Shown here piece by piece: positions 25,690 to 34,328 of a stretch of DNA of 36,098 nucleotides (positions are counted from its first letter, which is position 1; every line of letters starts with the position of its first letter). A program made the position numbers and the translations under genes. The notes under the pieces were generated by a model. That model was not told the DNA's origin. It saw only the letters and a program-made list of their open reading frames with translations, and did no database searches. The DNA is taken from positions 1 through 36,098 of the forward strand of contig JAAYCB010000063.1 in NCBI GenBank assembly GCA_012744395.1. The letters are read 5' to 3'. The stretch comes from Pirellulaceae bacterium (lineage in GTDB: Bacteria; Planctomycetota; Planctomycetia; Pirellulales; Thermoguttaceae).

Positions 25690-28092
25690 TTACTCGAACG
25701 TGATCTCGCGAATGATCAACCAGAAACGCTGGGCCTCGTTTGCACGCAGCCTGAGGGCGTTGATCTTCTCAGCCGGCAGGGTGGTTTCCACCCGGGCGGC
25801 GCCGAGCTCGGCGAGCTTCGTCCACGTTCCATTTTCCAACCGGACTTCGAGCACGCCGTTGTGGACATACTCCTGTTGATAGCGGCTCGTGCCCAGCAGG
25901 ATCGTGACCTTCTTCAGTCCCGCCGGCTCGTCCAGCAAGAGGGTGAAATGATCCCCGGCCTCCAGGCCGCGGTTCGACCAGTAGAACGTCTCCGGGTCGC
26001 CGTCGCAGGCGAACTCGGCGTAGTAGTCCTGGTAGTTTCCGAGCGACGACTCGATTCGGCCGGGCCGCGAAAGCCTCTCCGGTTTGGCCCAGAGTCGCAG
26101 CCCCAACTCAGCGGCATCGGGCAGCGGCTCGCCCTCTTCGAGCGCTTCGCGGGCCGCCGCCAGCCGCCCGGCGAGCGCGTCGCATCGGGCGATCGCCTGG
26201 TCGTAGCGGGCGAGCGACCAATCGAGCGCGTAGGGCTTGTTTTCCCGTTCCCAAAGCGCCTGCCACCGCGCGCGGAGCCTGCGAAACGCCTCGCCGGTTC
26301 GACTCGCGGCGGCGGCCGCGCGATCGAGCCGGGCGGCGGCCGGCGCGCCTCCCGTTCGCGCTTCCTCATAGGCCAACGCCGCGCTGACACGGTCGATCTG
26401 GCCTTGGTAGTGCTGCCGCAGCCGCTCGGCGCCGAAGCGGACTGGATCGACCAGATCGGCATCGGCCCTGGCCCCCGCGCGGCAGGCATCGAGATGCCCG
26501 ATCGCCTTTTCGATGACTCTCAGGCAGTCCTCGGCCTGCGTCTGGTCATCGCGGCGGACCAGCCCGCTCGGCGTTTCCCAAAAAGTCCGGTTCGGCAGCC
26601 CGCAGAATCGGCTGTCGGAAAGAAGCCGGATCGCCCGGCCGAACTCGTCGCCGGGCTCGCCGAAGAGCACCGCGCCGATCCGCCGGTCGAAATCTTCCCG
26701 CGCGGTCTGCGAGGCGTTCCAGGCGCACTCGGCGCCCCAGGCGAAGCCGTACCAGTTGGGCGCGTTGAGATTCTCGCCGTCGTCGTCCCACGACGTGTTG
26801 AGCATCCCGATCGCGCCGTGCCGGGCCCCATCGCGGACGAAGTTGCGGATGTTCGTCGAGGCTGCGCGAAAGTCGGGCAGCACCCGGCTCCAGTTGTTCA
26901 CGCCCGGGCAGACGAAGAATTCATAGCCCGAGGCGGCAAACGGGAGAATCTGGTCTTCAAAGCTGTCGCGGGCGGCGTAGCCCCAGGTGAGCATGACGAC
27001 GTCCTTGGGAATCTCGGCAAGCTTGTCGGGATGCTTCAGAATGATATCGCCCCACATCATCATCCGCTTGCCGTACTTGCCGTGCACCAGGTCGTAGACG
27101 CGGCGAATGTGCCGCACGTAGACCGCGCCGGGGCCGATCTTGTCGGCCAGGGCCTTCGACGGCCCGCGCGTCCCCAGGCCCCACGTCTCGTCGCAGCAGA
27201 CGTTGAACATCTCGAAGGGGAGGATCGGCAGCACCTCGGAATACAGGTCGTCGAGCAGCGCGTAGGTGCCCTCCTTGGCGGGCGAAAGGGTCCGGTCGTC
27301 TTCCTTCAAGGCGGCGTATTCCGGGTGCGCCAGCGCGTGCTGCATGTGGGCGAACGACTGCTGGTTGCCGAGAATCCCGATCCCCAGCGGCCGGCCATGC
27401 TCGACCAGCGCGGCCAGCTCCTCGGCACTCAGCGATCCGTCCTTCGGACCGAGCAGCGGGTGTTTCTTGAAGGCGAACTGGCTCTGCATGTAATAGGTGA
27501 ACAGGTTGAGCTTGAGCCGCGCGCCGCGGGCCAGGTCGCGCTGCAACTGGGAGAGCTTCGTGCTCGGGCCGCGGGTGATGTCGTCCTGGAAGGCCCGCCA
27601 GCGGATGCTCGGCCAATCGCGGACCACCAGGCAGGGAATCGCGCCGTCGCGGCGGTTGGCGCGGACGAGCTGCGCGAGCGTCGCCAGGCCGTGAACGAGG
27701 CCAGCGGGCTGCTTGGCCCCAACCACTGCCGCCTCGGGCGCGACCGACAGCGCGTAGTCTTCGCCGCCGGCTTCCGGGCGGAGGCTCGGCGGCGGGCCGC
27801 ACCGGCCGCCGGCCGGCATCAGCCGGGCGACCGGCTCTCTGCCGCCGCTGAGCCGTAACGCCGGCGGCGCGAGCCCGAGGCGCCGGAACTCTTCCAGCAG
27901 GAAGGCCTCCGCGGCGTGCCGGGCCGTCTCGGGAACCTCGACGACAAGCGGCCGTTCGAGGCGGAAGGCCCCGGCGCTGATCTCCACGTGCTTCGGAAAG
28001 GGGACCAGCCGCAGCAATGCCGCGTCATCGGCCAGAGCAGACGTGGCCGCCAAGATCGCCGCCGCGGCGGAGACCGAAAAAGCACCCTGCAT
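25690..28092 (-). CDS. Exported GH20-like beta-N-acetylhexosaminidase with C-terminal F5/8-type domain
   Basis: This 800-residue protein starts at ATG 28092 with GGAGGGG 7 nt upstream and a signal peptide ending near ALAD. It opens with a GH20b-type domain (LVPFPKHVEISAGAFRLERP, about 28-47). The TIM barrel begins RDWPSIRWRAFQDDITRGPS (about 150-170). The catalytic pair is Asp301-Glu302 in FNVCCDETWGLG, matching the GH20 D-E pair that acts by substrate-assisted catalysis. A helical segment follows (about 480-650). A discoidin-like (CBM32/F5-8) domain lies at the end (ACDGDPETFYWSNRGLEAGD). It probably removes N-acetylhexosamine from glycans; exact substrate is unknown. It is the first gene of the minus-strand operon, behind the promoter at 28175-28203. 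Confidence 0.88.
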   Translation of the reverse strand: MQGAFSVSAAAAILAATSALADDAALLRLVPFPKHVEISAGAFRLERPLVVEVPETARHAAEAFLLEEFRRLGLAPPALRLSGGREPVARLMPAGGRCGPPPSLRPEAGGEDYALSVAPEAAVVGAKQPAGLVHGLATLAQLVRANRRDGAIPCLVVRDWPSIRWRAFQDDITRGPSTKLSQLQRDLARGARLKLNLFTYYMQSQFAFKKHPLLGPKDGSLSAEELAALVEHGRPLGIGILGNQQSFAHMQHALAHPEYAALKEDDRTLSPAKEGTYALLDDLYSEVLPILPFEMFNVCCDETWGLGTRGPSKALADKIGPGAVYVRHIRRVYDLVHGKYGKRMMMWGDIILKHPDKLAEIPKDVVMLTWGYAARDSFEDQILPFAASGYEFFVCPGVNNWSRVLPDFRAASTNIRNFVRDGARHGAIGMLNTSWDDDGENLNAPNWYGFAWGAECAWNASQTAREDFDRRIGAVLFGEPGDEFGRAIRLLSDSRFCGLPNRTFWETPSGLVRRDDQTQAEDCLRVIEKAIGHLDACRAGARADADLVDPVRFGAERLRQHYQGQIDRVSAALAYEEARTGGAPAAARLDRAAAAASRTGEAFRRLRARWQALWERENKPYALDWSLARYDQAIARCDALAGRLAAAREALEEGEPLPDAAELGLRLWAKPERLSRPGRIESSLGNYQDYYAEFACDGDPETFYWSNRGLEAGDHFTLLLDEPAGLKKVTILLGTSRYQQEYVHNGVLEVRLENGTWTKLAELGAARVETTLPAEKINALRLRANEAQRFWLIIREITFE

Positions 28093-28174
28093 CGCAGTAC
28101 CCCTCCACGGATCGCCGGCCGGTGTTGACGGGAACATCGCCTGCCGGAATGCCAGAAGCCCTCGACCGCGCGGC

Positions 28175-28203
28175 ATTCTAGCACGCGGCTCGGACGCCGG
28201 CAA
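28175..28203 (-). promoter_or_regulatory. Strong predicted promoter of the GH20-GH36-URO-D operon
   Basis: On the minus strand the -35 is TTGCCG (28203-28198), the spacer is 17 bp, and the -10 is TAGAAT (28180-28175), preceded by TGC as in an extended -10. The start of transcription would be near 28168, about 75 nt ahead of the ATG at 28092. The element has the best -10 of any promoter seen in this window. Confidence 0.6.
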
Positions 28204-28250
28204 ACTCTCCCCGCAGACCGCGGCAAGGCCATGCCCTGGATCGCGGCTGC

Positions 28251-28279
28251 TTGCAGCCCGCACGGGCGTCCGCTAGGCT
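28251..28279 (+). promoter_or_regulatory. Possible promoter of the clan A hydrolase gene
   Basis: TTGCAG (28251-28256) is followed by a 17-bp spacer and TAGGCT (28274-28279). The -10 keeps the three most conserved bases (T, A and final T). The start codon of the next gene lies at 28330, 51 bp downstream. The region is divergent, with the GH20 operon promoter on the other strand about 48 bp away. Confidence 0.3.
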
Positions 28280-28329
28280 ACGGGGAAGGTTTGGTCGAGG
28301 GGGCCCGGGCGCGAACAGGGAGAACACCG

Positions 28330-30948
28330 ATGATTCCACGATTGCTGCTTTTCTCTGCCATCGTCTGGGCGGGAGGCGTGGGGCTGGCGGGCGAGGGGCC
28401 TGCCCAGACGCCGGGCGAATTCCCCTTCGTAATTTCGTATGACGCCCCGGACAACGTGACCAACGCCTCCAGCTGGCTGCCCAAGCCGGCTGGCGGGAGC
28501 GGTTTTGTCCGGGTAAAGGAGGGGCGGCTAACCACCGACGCGGGCCCGATCCGCTTCTGGGCGACGAATCTCTGCTTCGACGCCTGCTTCCCCAGCCACG
28601 AGGAGGCCCAGCGGGTCGCCGCGCGGCTCGCCCGGCTCGGCATCAACTGCGTGCGGATGCACCACATGGACTCGCGGTCGATCTGGGGCAAGAGCCCGAA
28701 CAAGACGATCATCGACCCCGAGCGGCTCGAACTGTTGGACTATCTGATCTACCAGCTTAAAGAGCACGGCATTTACACGAACATCAACCTGCACGTCTCG
28801 CGGTCGCTGGGCGATGCCGAGGGCTTTCCGCACGCCGACCGGCGGCCGAACTACGACAAGGGGATCGGCAACTTTGAACCGCGGATGATCGAGCTCCAGA
28901 AGAAGTACGCCCGCGATCTGCTCACGCACGTGAATCCCTACACGAAGACGGCCTATTGCGATGAGCCGGCCATCGCGATGGTCGAAATCAGCAATGAAGA
29001 CGCCCTGTTCGACATCTGGAACCGGGGCAACCTGGACGACCTGCCGGAGCCCTACGCGGCGACGTACCGCGGACTCTGGAACGCCTGGCTCGAAAAGAAG
29101 TATGCCACCACCGAGCGGCTCAAGGAGGTCTGGAACGCTGGCTCGGCGCCGCTTCAAGGCGAATTGCTCGCCGATCCCGACTTCCGCCAGCCGCTCGGCA
29201 GGGCCTGGTCGGTGCAGACCGACAGCGAGTCGGAAGTCGACGTGGCGGTCACCGAAGGCGGGCCCGAGGGCCGGCCCGTGCTGCGGCTGGAAATCAAGAA
29301 GATGGGGCGCGAGGCGTGGATTCCCCAGATCTGGCACGCCGGCCTGGCGGTCAAGAGGGACCGGCCCTACACGGTGGCCGGATACGTGCGAGCCAGCGAG
29401 CCGCGGCAGGTCGGCATCAACTGCATGATGGACCACGAACCCTGGCAGCGCGTGGGGCTTTCGGGCAGGCTCAGCGCGGCGGACGAGTGGAAGCGATTCC
29501 AGGTGACCTTCGTCGCCGAAGCGGACGAGCCCAGCGCGCGGGTCTCCTTCTCCGGGTTCCAGCCGGGAGTGTACGAGTTCTCGGGGGTTTCCTGCCGGCC
29601 GGGGGGGATCGTCGGCTTGCCCCCGGATGAACGGCTCGAGGATGCGAGCGTGGCCGTCGTCCCGCGGGGCAACATCAACGTGACCCCGGCCGCCAAGAGC
29701 GACTTTGTCGATTTCCTCTGGGACACCGAGCGCGACTACTGGTGGGGGATGCACCGCTTCCTCAAGGACGACTTGAAGGTCCGTTCGATCGTTTCGGGCA
29801 CCCAGTTGAGCTATAGTCCGGTGCATGTCCAGGCGGGGCTCGACTATATCGATGCCCACTCCTACTGGCACCACCCGGTGTTCCCCGGCCGGCCTTGGGA
29901 TTCGGCGAACTGGTACGTTCGCAACTTCGCGCTGGTCAACGCGGCGGATGGGGGCACGCTCGCCCGCCTGGCGGCGCGGCGCGTGGCCGGGATGGCCTAC
30001 ACGGTCAGTGAATACAACCACCCGGACCCCAACTTCTACGCGGCCGAGGGCTTTCCGATGATCGCCGCCTTCGGCCGGTTTCAGAAGTGGGACGGCATCT
30101 TCTCGTTCACCTATTCCCACAGCCGGGATTTCGAGCCCCGCAGGCTCAGCGGCTACTTCGACATCAAGGGCCAGACGGCGAAGATCGCCCACGGCATTGC
30201 CTGCGCCGCCCTCTTCCTCCGCGGCGACGCCGACGAAGCGAAGGCGGCGATCGCGGCCGATTTGCCGCCCGAGGCGGAACGCCAGATGCTCCACAAGACG
30301 CTCACCGCGTGGCGCCTGACGGCCGACAACCTCGGCCTTGGTGTGACCGAATCGATGCGGCACGCCGTCGCCCTGAACCTCGATCCGAAGGTAAAGAACG
30401 CGCTGCCATCGCCTTCCGAGGAGTCGAGGCAAATCACCTCGGACACCGGCCAACTCCGCTGGGACTGGAGCATCCCGGACGCCGGAACCTTCATCGCCGA
30501 CACGCCGCGGACCAAGGTTTTCACCGGGTTTGTCCGCGGCCGGACGTTCTCCTTGGGCGACATCGAATTGAAGATCGAGCGGGCAAGGCTCGACTGGGCC
30601 ACGGTCACGATCACGGCGATGGACGGGCCCGACCTCCGCTCGCCGGGCCGGATTCTGCTGGTGGCGACCGGAGAGGTGAAGAACACGGGGGCGCGAATCG
30701 AGGACCTCGGCGGAGGGCGGATCACGCTGGGCAACCGCTGGGGCAGTGCGCCGATTCTCTGCGAGGGGATCGGGGCGCGGGTCGCGCTGCCGGTCGACGC
30801 GGCAAGGGTCCGGCTCTACGCGCTCGACGAGGCGGGCAACCGCCGCACGGCGATCCCCGTGGCCGAACGCGGCGGCCGCGCCCTGCTGGCCATCGGACCG
30901 CAATACACGACCGTCTGGTACGAGATCGAGATCGTGCCGCAGCCCTAG
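28330..30948 (+). CDS. Exported clan A (GH5-like) glycoside hydrolase with inserted carbohydrate-binding-like domain
   Basis: This 872-residue protein starts at ATG 28330 with GGGAG 7 nt upstream and a signal peptide (LLLFSAIVWAGGVGLAG). The first half of the barrel shows PIRFWATNLCFDACFP, LGINCVRMHHMD and IYTNINLHVSR. The acid/base candidate is Glu223 in MVEISNEDALF, and the nucleophile candidate is Glu561 in YTVSEYNHPDP. Between them, at about residues 290-425, lies a beta-sandwich-like domain (HAGLAVKRDRPYTVAGYVRA, WKRFQVTFVAEAD) that resembles CBM4/9-type modules. C-terminal beta domains follow (about 700-872). The two-Glu pattern fits retaining GH-A enzymes, but the family number (GH5, GH39, GH42 or other) cannot be settled by eye. 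Probably cleaves a plant or algal polysaccharide. Confidence 0.8.
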   Translation: MIPRLLLFSAIVWAGGVGLAGEGPAQTPGEFPFVISYDAPDNVTNASSWLPKPAGGSGFVRVKEGRLTTDAGPIRFWATNLCFDACFPSHEEAQRVAARLARLGINCVRMHHMDSRSIWGKSPNKTIIDPERLELLDYLIYQLKEHGIYTNINLHVSRSLGDAEGFPHADRRPNYDKGIGNFEPRMIELQKKYARDLLTHVNPYTKTAYCDEPAIAMVEISNEDALFDIWNRGNLDDLPEPYAATYRGLWNAWLEKKYATTERLKEVWNAGSAPLQGELLADPDFRQPLGRAWSVQTDSESEVDVAVTEGGPEGRPVLRLEIKKMGREAWIPQIWHAGLAVKRDRPYTVAGYVRASEPRQVGINCMMDHEPWQRVGLSGRLSAADEWKRFQVTFVAEADEPSARVSFSGFQPGVYEFSGVSCRPGGIVGLPPDERLEDASVAVVPRGNINVTPAAKSDFVDFLWDTERDYWWGMHRFLKDDLKVRSIVSGTQLSYSPVHVQAGLDYIDAHSYWHHPVFPGRPWDSANWYVRNFALVNAADGGTLARLAARRVAGMAYTVSEYNHPDPNFYAAEGFPMIAAFGRFQKWDGIFSFTYSHSRDFEPRRLSGYFDIKGQTAKIAHGIACAALFLRGDADEAKAAIAADLPPEAERQMLHKTLTAWRLTADNLGLGVTESMRHAVALNLDPKVKNALPSPSEESRQITSDTGQLRWDWSIPDAGTFIADTPRTKVFTGFVRGRTFSLGDIELKIERARLDWATVTITAMDGPDLRSPGRILLVATGEVKNTGARIEDLGGGRITLGNRWGSAPILCEGIGARVALPVDAARVRLYALDEAGNRRTAIPVAERGGRALLAIGPQYTTVWYEIEIVPQP

Positions 30949-31328
30949 TGCCGCCGGAGGCAGGGTGAATGATCCGTTGCTGGCTGATCGGTCTGGGGTT
31001 TGCTCGTCTTGTTGGCTGGTCGGAATGCGGCTACAGCGTCTGGGATGCCAGCCTTGGCAGAGCGAGTGGCGACCGCCGCGCCGAGCGGGAGTTCTGGGCG
31101 GCAGTTGCCGAGGGGCGCACCCCGAGGCTGCGGGTCGCCGGCCGCCCGGCGGCTTGCCGGGATGCATGGAGGGCCCAGGCCAACCCCGTCGAGCAGGTGG
31201 TAGCTCCGGTCGACAACGAATCGCAAGAAGGCTAATCTAGTTGAGTCGGTCTGGGGTTCTCTTGCGGGCGACCCGCCGAGGCCTTGGACTTTGATCCCCC
31301 AAGAGGCCGATCGCGCACGAGGTGAACG
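30949..31328. other. 380-bp region before the HEAT-repeat gene: small doubtful frame, direct repeat, promoter-like pair
   Basis: A frame for 88 residues (30969-31235, +; begins MIRCWLIGLGFARLVG) has GGAGG 8 nt before its ATG but no recognisable domain, and I doubt it is a gene. TCGGTCTGGGGTT occurs twice (30988-31000 and 31246-31258). TCGACA (31210-31215), a 17-bp spacer and TAATCT (31233-31238) could be the promoter of the HEAT gene. A hairpin (31280-31287 with 31299-31308, two-base bulge) would sit in its leader. Confidence 0.4.
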
Positions 31329-32873
31329 ATGATCAGGTGTACGGCGATCCTTCCTGCGTTCGTGCTGGCAATTCTGCCGGTGGGACACGCCGAGGCGCAG
31401 CTCAAGGCGCCCGAAGAGCTGTTCTTCGCCAATCTTCCCGCCGAGATGAAGAACCTCGTCGAGCAGATGTACGTGGCGCCGACTCCGGCCCAGCAGGCCG
31501 CGGCGGCGGCCAAGCTGGCCGCAACGGGCGAAGCCGCCGTGCCGGCCCTTTCCTACATGATCCGCATCCTCGGCGAGCCGATCGATCCGGTCGTGCGGCG
31601 GGCGGTCGTTGATGGGCTTGTCAAGATCGGCAAGCCGGCCCTCGAGCAGGCGATCGGCGGCCTGAAGTCCTCCCATCCGGCCGCCCGGCAGAGTGCCATC
31701 GAGGTGCTGGGACAATTGGCCGACAAGGAGGCGATCGCACCGGTCCTCGACGCGTTCCTCCACGATCAAGCGGGATCGGTCCGCGAAGCAGCGCTCGCCG
31801 CCCTGGCGAAGCTGGTCGTCTTGCAACCGGCGGCGTTGGAGAAGGTGATGGCGACCGCACAGGACAAGGCCGCCAAGCCGGAGATTCGCGGACGCGCGAT
31901 CAAGCTGATCGGCAGGCTGGCCGGCCCGGCCGTGCCGGTCGAACCCCTGGTTGCCATCCTCCAGGACGCGGGGGAAGACATTCGCATGCGCTGCGCGGCG
32001 GCCGACGCGCTGGGCCGGAACAAGAGCCCCGCGGCCGTCGCCCCGCTGGTCGCCGCCCTTGCGGACAAGAGCGCTTCGATGCGGGTCTGGGCCGCGGTGG
32101 CCCTGAACGGCAGCTCCGATCCGAGTGCGATTGCGGCCCTGGTCAAGGCGATCGGCGACGAGAACGAGCGGGTTCGCGTCCGTGCGGCCGATGCCCTGGC
32201 TTCGGTCCACGATGCCAAGGTGATCGATCCGCTCACCAAGGCCCTCGGCGATGCCAACGCCGAGGTCCGCGCCTGGGCCGCCGTCGGATTGGGCAACTTC
32301 TCCGATCCGAGGGTCGTCCCGTCGCTCGGCGACGCGCTCCGCGACGCCGACGTGGGCGTCCGAGTCCGGGCGGCCGACGCGCTCGGGCGGACCCACCTTC
32401 CCGAGGCGACCCCATTACTGATCCAGACGGTCGGCAGCGTCACCGAAGACGCGCAAGTCCGCTGCGCGGCCGCCCGGGCCCTTGGCGGGCTCCGCGACTC
32501 GCGCGCCGTGCCAACCCTGATCGGACTGGTGCGCGACAATGATCCCGCCTTGAGGCAGTGGGTCGTGGCAGCCCTCGGCAGGATCGGCGACGCCCGGGCC
32601 GTCGAGCCGCTGATCGGCGCCGCGGAGGACGCGGAGGCGCAAGTGCGGGCCTGGGCCGTACTCGCCTTGTCGCGGTTTCGCGATCCGCGGATTATCGAGC
32701 CGCTCGTCAAGGCGGCCAAAGACGCCGATGCCCAGGTCCGCGCCCGAGCGGTCCTGGCGATGCGCGTGGCGATCAACGATCCGCGCGTCAAGGCGGCCTT
32801 GCAGGCCGCCGCGGAGGATTCCGACCCGGTGGTCCAGGAAAAAGCCCGGCAAGCCCTCGGCAAAGCCGGATAA
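31329..32873 (+). CDS. Exported HEAT-repeat protein
   Basis: This 514-residue protein has GAGG 6 nt before the ATG and a signal peptide (TAILPAFVLAILPVGHAEA). From about residue 60 to the end it is built from repeats of about 31 residues, with patterns such as VRVRAADALG, VRAWAAVGLG and RVVPSLGDALRDAD. These are HEAT/PBS-lyase-like helical pairs, at least 12 units. Such solenoids are protein-binding scaffolds; no catalytic residues are seen. The predicted export suggests a periplasmic role. It is 18 bp ahead of the rhomboid gene and likely co-transcribed with it, although a functional link is unproven. Confidence 0.92.
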   Translation: MIRCTAILPAFVLAILPVGHAEAQLKAPEELFFANLPAEMKNLVEQMYVAPTPAQQAAAAAKLAATGEAAVPALSYMIRILGEPIDPVVRRAVVDGLVKIGKPALEQAIGGLKSSHPAARQSAIEVLGQLADKEAIAPVLDAFLHDQAGSVREAALAALAKLVVLQPAALEKVMATAQDKAAKPEIRGRAIKLIGRLAGPAVPVEPLVAILQDAGEDIRMRCAAADALGRNKSPAAVAPLVAALADKSASMRVWAAVALNGSSDPSAIAALVKAIGDENERVRVRAADALASVHDAKVIDPLTKALGDANAEVRAWAAVGLGNFSDPRVVPSLGDALRDADVGVRVRAADALGRTHLPEATPLLIQTVGSVTEDAQVRCAAARALGGLRDSRAVPTLIGLVRDNDPALRQWVVAALGRIGDARAVEPLIGAAEDAEAQVRAWAVLALSRFRDPRIIEPLVKAAKDADAQVRARAVLAMRVAINDPRVKAALQAAAEDSDPVVQEKARQALGKAG

Positions 32874-32891
32874 TCAAGCCTAAAATTGGAT

Positions 32892-33824
32892 ATGGGCATT
32901 TACGACCGGGAATACTATCGCGACGAGCCGGGTGGGTTCCACTTCCGCAAGCCGGGCACGATCATCGGTTGGATCATCCTGATCAACGTTATCGTCTATC
33001 TGGCCGACGGCTTCATGGCGGCCGAGAAGGTCCATACTCTCCAGGGCGTTGCGGTCAGCGTCCCCTCCCACCCGGTCAATGACGGGCTGGCCCTCCATGC
33101 AAGCGATCTGGCCCGGCCGTGGCTCTGGTGGCGGCTGCTGACCTACGGGTTTGCCCATGATTCCTATCCGGCGATCGGGCATCTCCTGTTCAACATGCTG
33201 GGGCTGTTCTTCCTCGGCCCGCCGATCGAGCAGCGCTACGGGAAGCGGGAGTTTCTCCGGCTCTATCTCGCCCTGATTGTGTTCTCCGGACTGGTCTGGG
33301 CGAGCGTCGGCCTGCTGCGGGGAGTCCCCCCGCATGTCGGCGTGGTCGGGGCCTCCGGGGCGGTCGTCGGCGTGGTTCTGCTGTTTGCCCTGAACTATCC
33401 CAGACAGACGGTCTACCTCTACATGCTCTTTCCGGTTCCCGCCTGGGTGATCGGGGTGGTGATCGTCCTGGCCGACCTCTACGGCGCGCTGAACCCCGCC
33501 CGCGGCATGCACATCGCCGTCGAGGCCCACCTGGCGGGCGCGGCGCTGGCAATTCTCTATTGGCGCCTCGGGTGGAATTTCACCCGGCTGACCGACAAGC
33601 TCGCCCCGGGCAAGCTCTTCAAACGCCGCCCGCGGCTCAAGGTCCATCGTCCCGATGACTCCGCGGACGCGCAGGCCGCCGCCATTGGCGACGAGGTCGA
33701 TCGGATCCTGGAGAAGATTCACCGCGAGGGCGAAGCCAGCCTGACGCGCAAAGAACGCCGCACCCTCCAGGACGCGAGCCGCCGCTTTCAAGAGAAGCAC
33801 CGCGACGCGCCGTTGGACGAGTGA
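32892..33824 (+). CDS. Rhomboid-family intramembrane serine protease
   Basis: This 310-residue membrane protein has six or so hydrophobic segments (for example IIGWIILINVIVYL, LYLALIVFSGLVWA, VGVVLLFAL, LYMLFPVPAWVIGVVIVL). The catalytic Ser155 lies in VGASGAVVG, and the partner His213 in EAHLAGAA. The oxyanion-side motif GHLLFNMLGLFFLGPPIEQRYG is also present. A soluble C-terminal tail (about 230-310) ends LTRKERRTLQDASRRFQEKHR, the DUF6576-like end of many such proteins. I chose ATG 32892 (MGIYDREYY) over the TTG at 32886; neither has a strong ribosome-binding site. Rhomboids cut transmembrane helices; the substrate is unknown. Confidence 0.93.
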   Translation: MGIYDREYYRDEPGGFHFRKPGTIIGWIILINVIVYLADGFMAAEKVHTLQGVAVSVPSHPVNDGLALHASDLARPWLWWRLLTYGFAHDSYPAIGHLLFNMLGLFFLGPPIEQRYGKREFLRLYLALIVFSGLVWASVGLLRGVPPHVGVVGASGAVVGVVLLFALNYPRQTVYLYMLFPVPAWVIGVVIVLADLYGALNPARGMHIAVEAHLAGAALAILYWRLGWNFTRLTDKLAPGKLFKRRPRLKVHRPDDSADAQAAAIGDEVDRILEKIHREGEASLTRKERRTLQDASRRFQEKHRDAPLDE

Positions 33825-33839
33825 CGCACCGAATGTTCC

Positions 33840-34211
33840 GTGCCCACGCCCGCCGGCTGCTTTTTGCCAGAGGCGGCCGGGGCCGCCAACGCACGGGAAC
33901 CCGCCGAGGGCGCGCCGGCGCATGGCGGGGGCAAGAGCGCCGAGTTGTTCGCCGGCGTCCGATCCAGGATCGAGCAGGAGATGGCCGACTCAGGCATCCC
34001 CTCATTGGCCGTTGCGGTCGCCAGAGATGGTAAAATCCTCTGGGAAGAGGCCTTCGGAGGAATCGATCCGCCGCTACGGCAACATCGTGACTCCGCCCGG
34101 CGAGCGGTACCGCTACAGCAACTTCGCATATGGCATCCTCGACCACCTGCTCGCGCGGACGCCCGCCGGGCCGGACCGGACGGTTCGCCGCCGGCCGGCG
34201 GCAAGCCATAG
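33840..34211 (+). pseudogene. Remnant of a class C beta-lactamase-like serine hydrolase gene
   Basis: Three pieces lie in three frames. The first is signal-like (RAHARRLLFA, frame starting 33833). The second is the start of the mature protein (GVRSRIEQEMADSGIPSLAV and KILWEEAFGG, frame of 33840). The third carries the family's later motif TPPGERYRYSNFAYGILDHLL (frame of 33922, about 34078-34140), in which YSN corresponds to the YxN motif. The SxxK catalytic segment between pieces two and three is missing, and nothing follows the YSN region. The whole is about 380 bp against about 1.2 kb for an intact gene. It is non-functional. Confidence 0.82.
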
Positions 34212-34328
34212 CGCCATGGTGGAAAGGACATGAACCTCGTGCAAGATCATACGGATCCGACGACGGGGAGCGGCCCTGGGCTCCCCGATCGCCGCGCCGC
34301 GGGCGATTGACCAGTGGAGGATCGAACG

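Noticed and set aside
8234-31064. Identical 14-mer CCTTGGCAGAGCGA near 8235 and near 31052
   Set aside because: One or two such matches are expected by chance in a window this size, and flanking bases do not match.
25225-31167. Long antisense frames (over 870 codons each) opposite the GH20-like, GH36-like and clan A hydrolase genes
   Set aside because: They lack signal peptides, domains and ribosome-binding sites, and the true genes opposite them have all three.
30969-31235. 88-codon frame with a ribosome-binding-site-like GGAGG
   Set aside because: No recognisable domain, coding frame not clearly favoured over the other two, and it lies between direct repeats. Not called as a gene, only noted in the intergenic entry.
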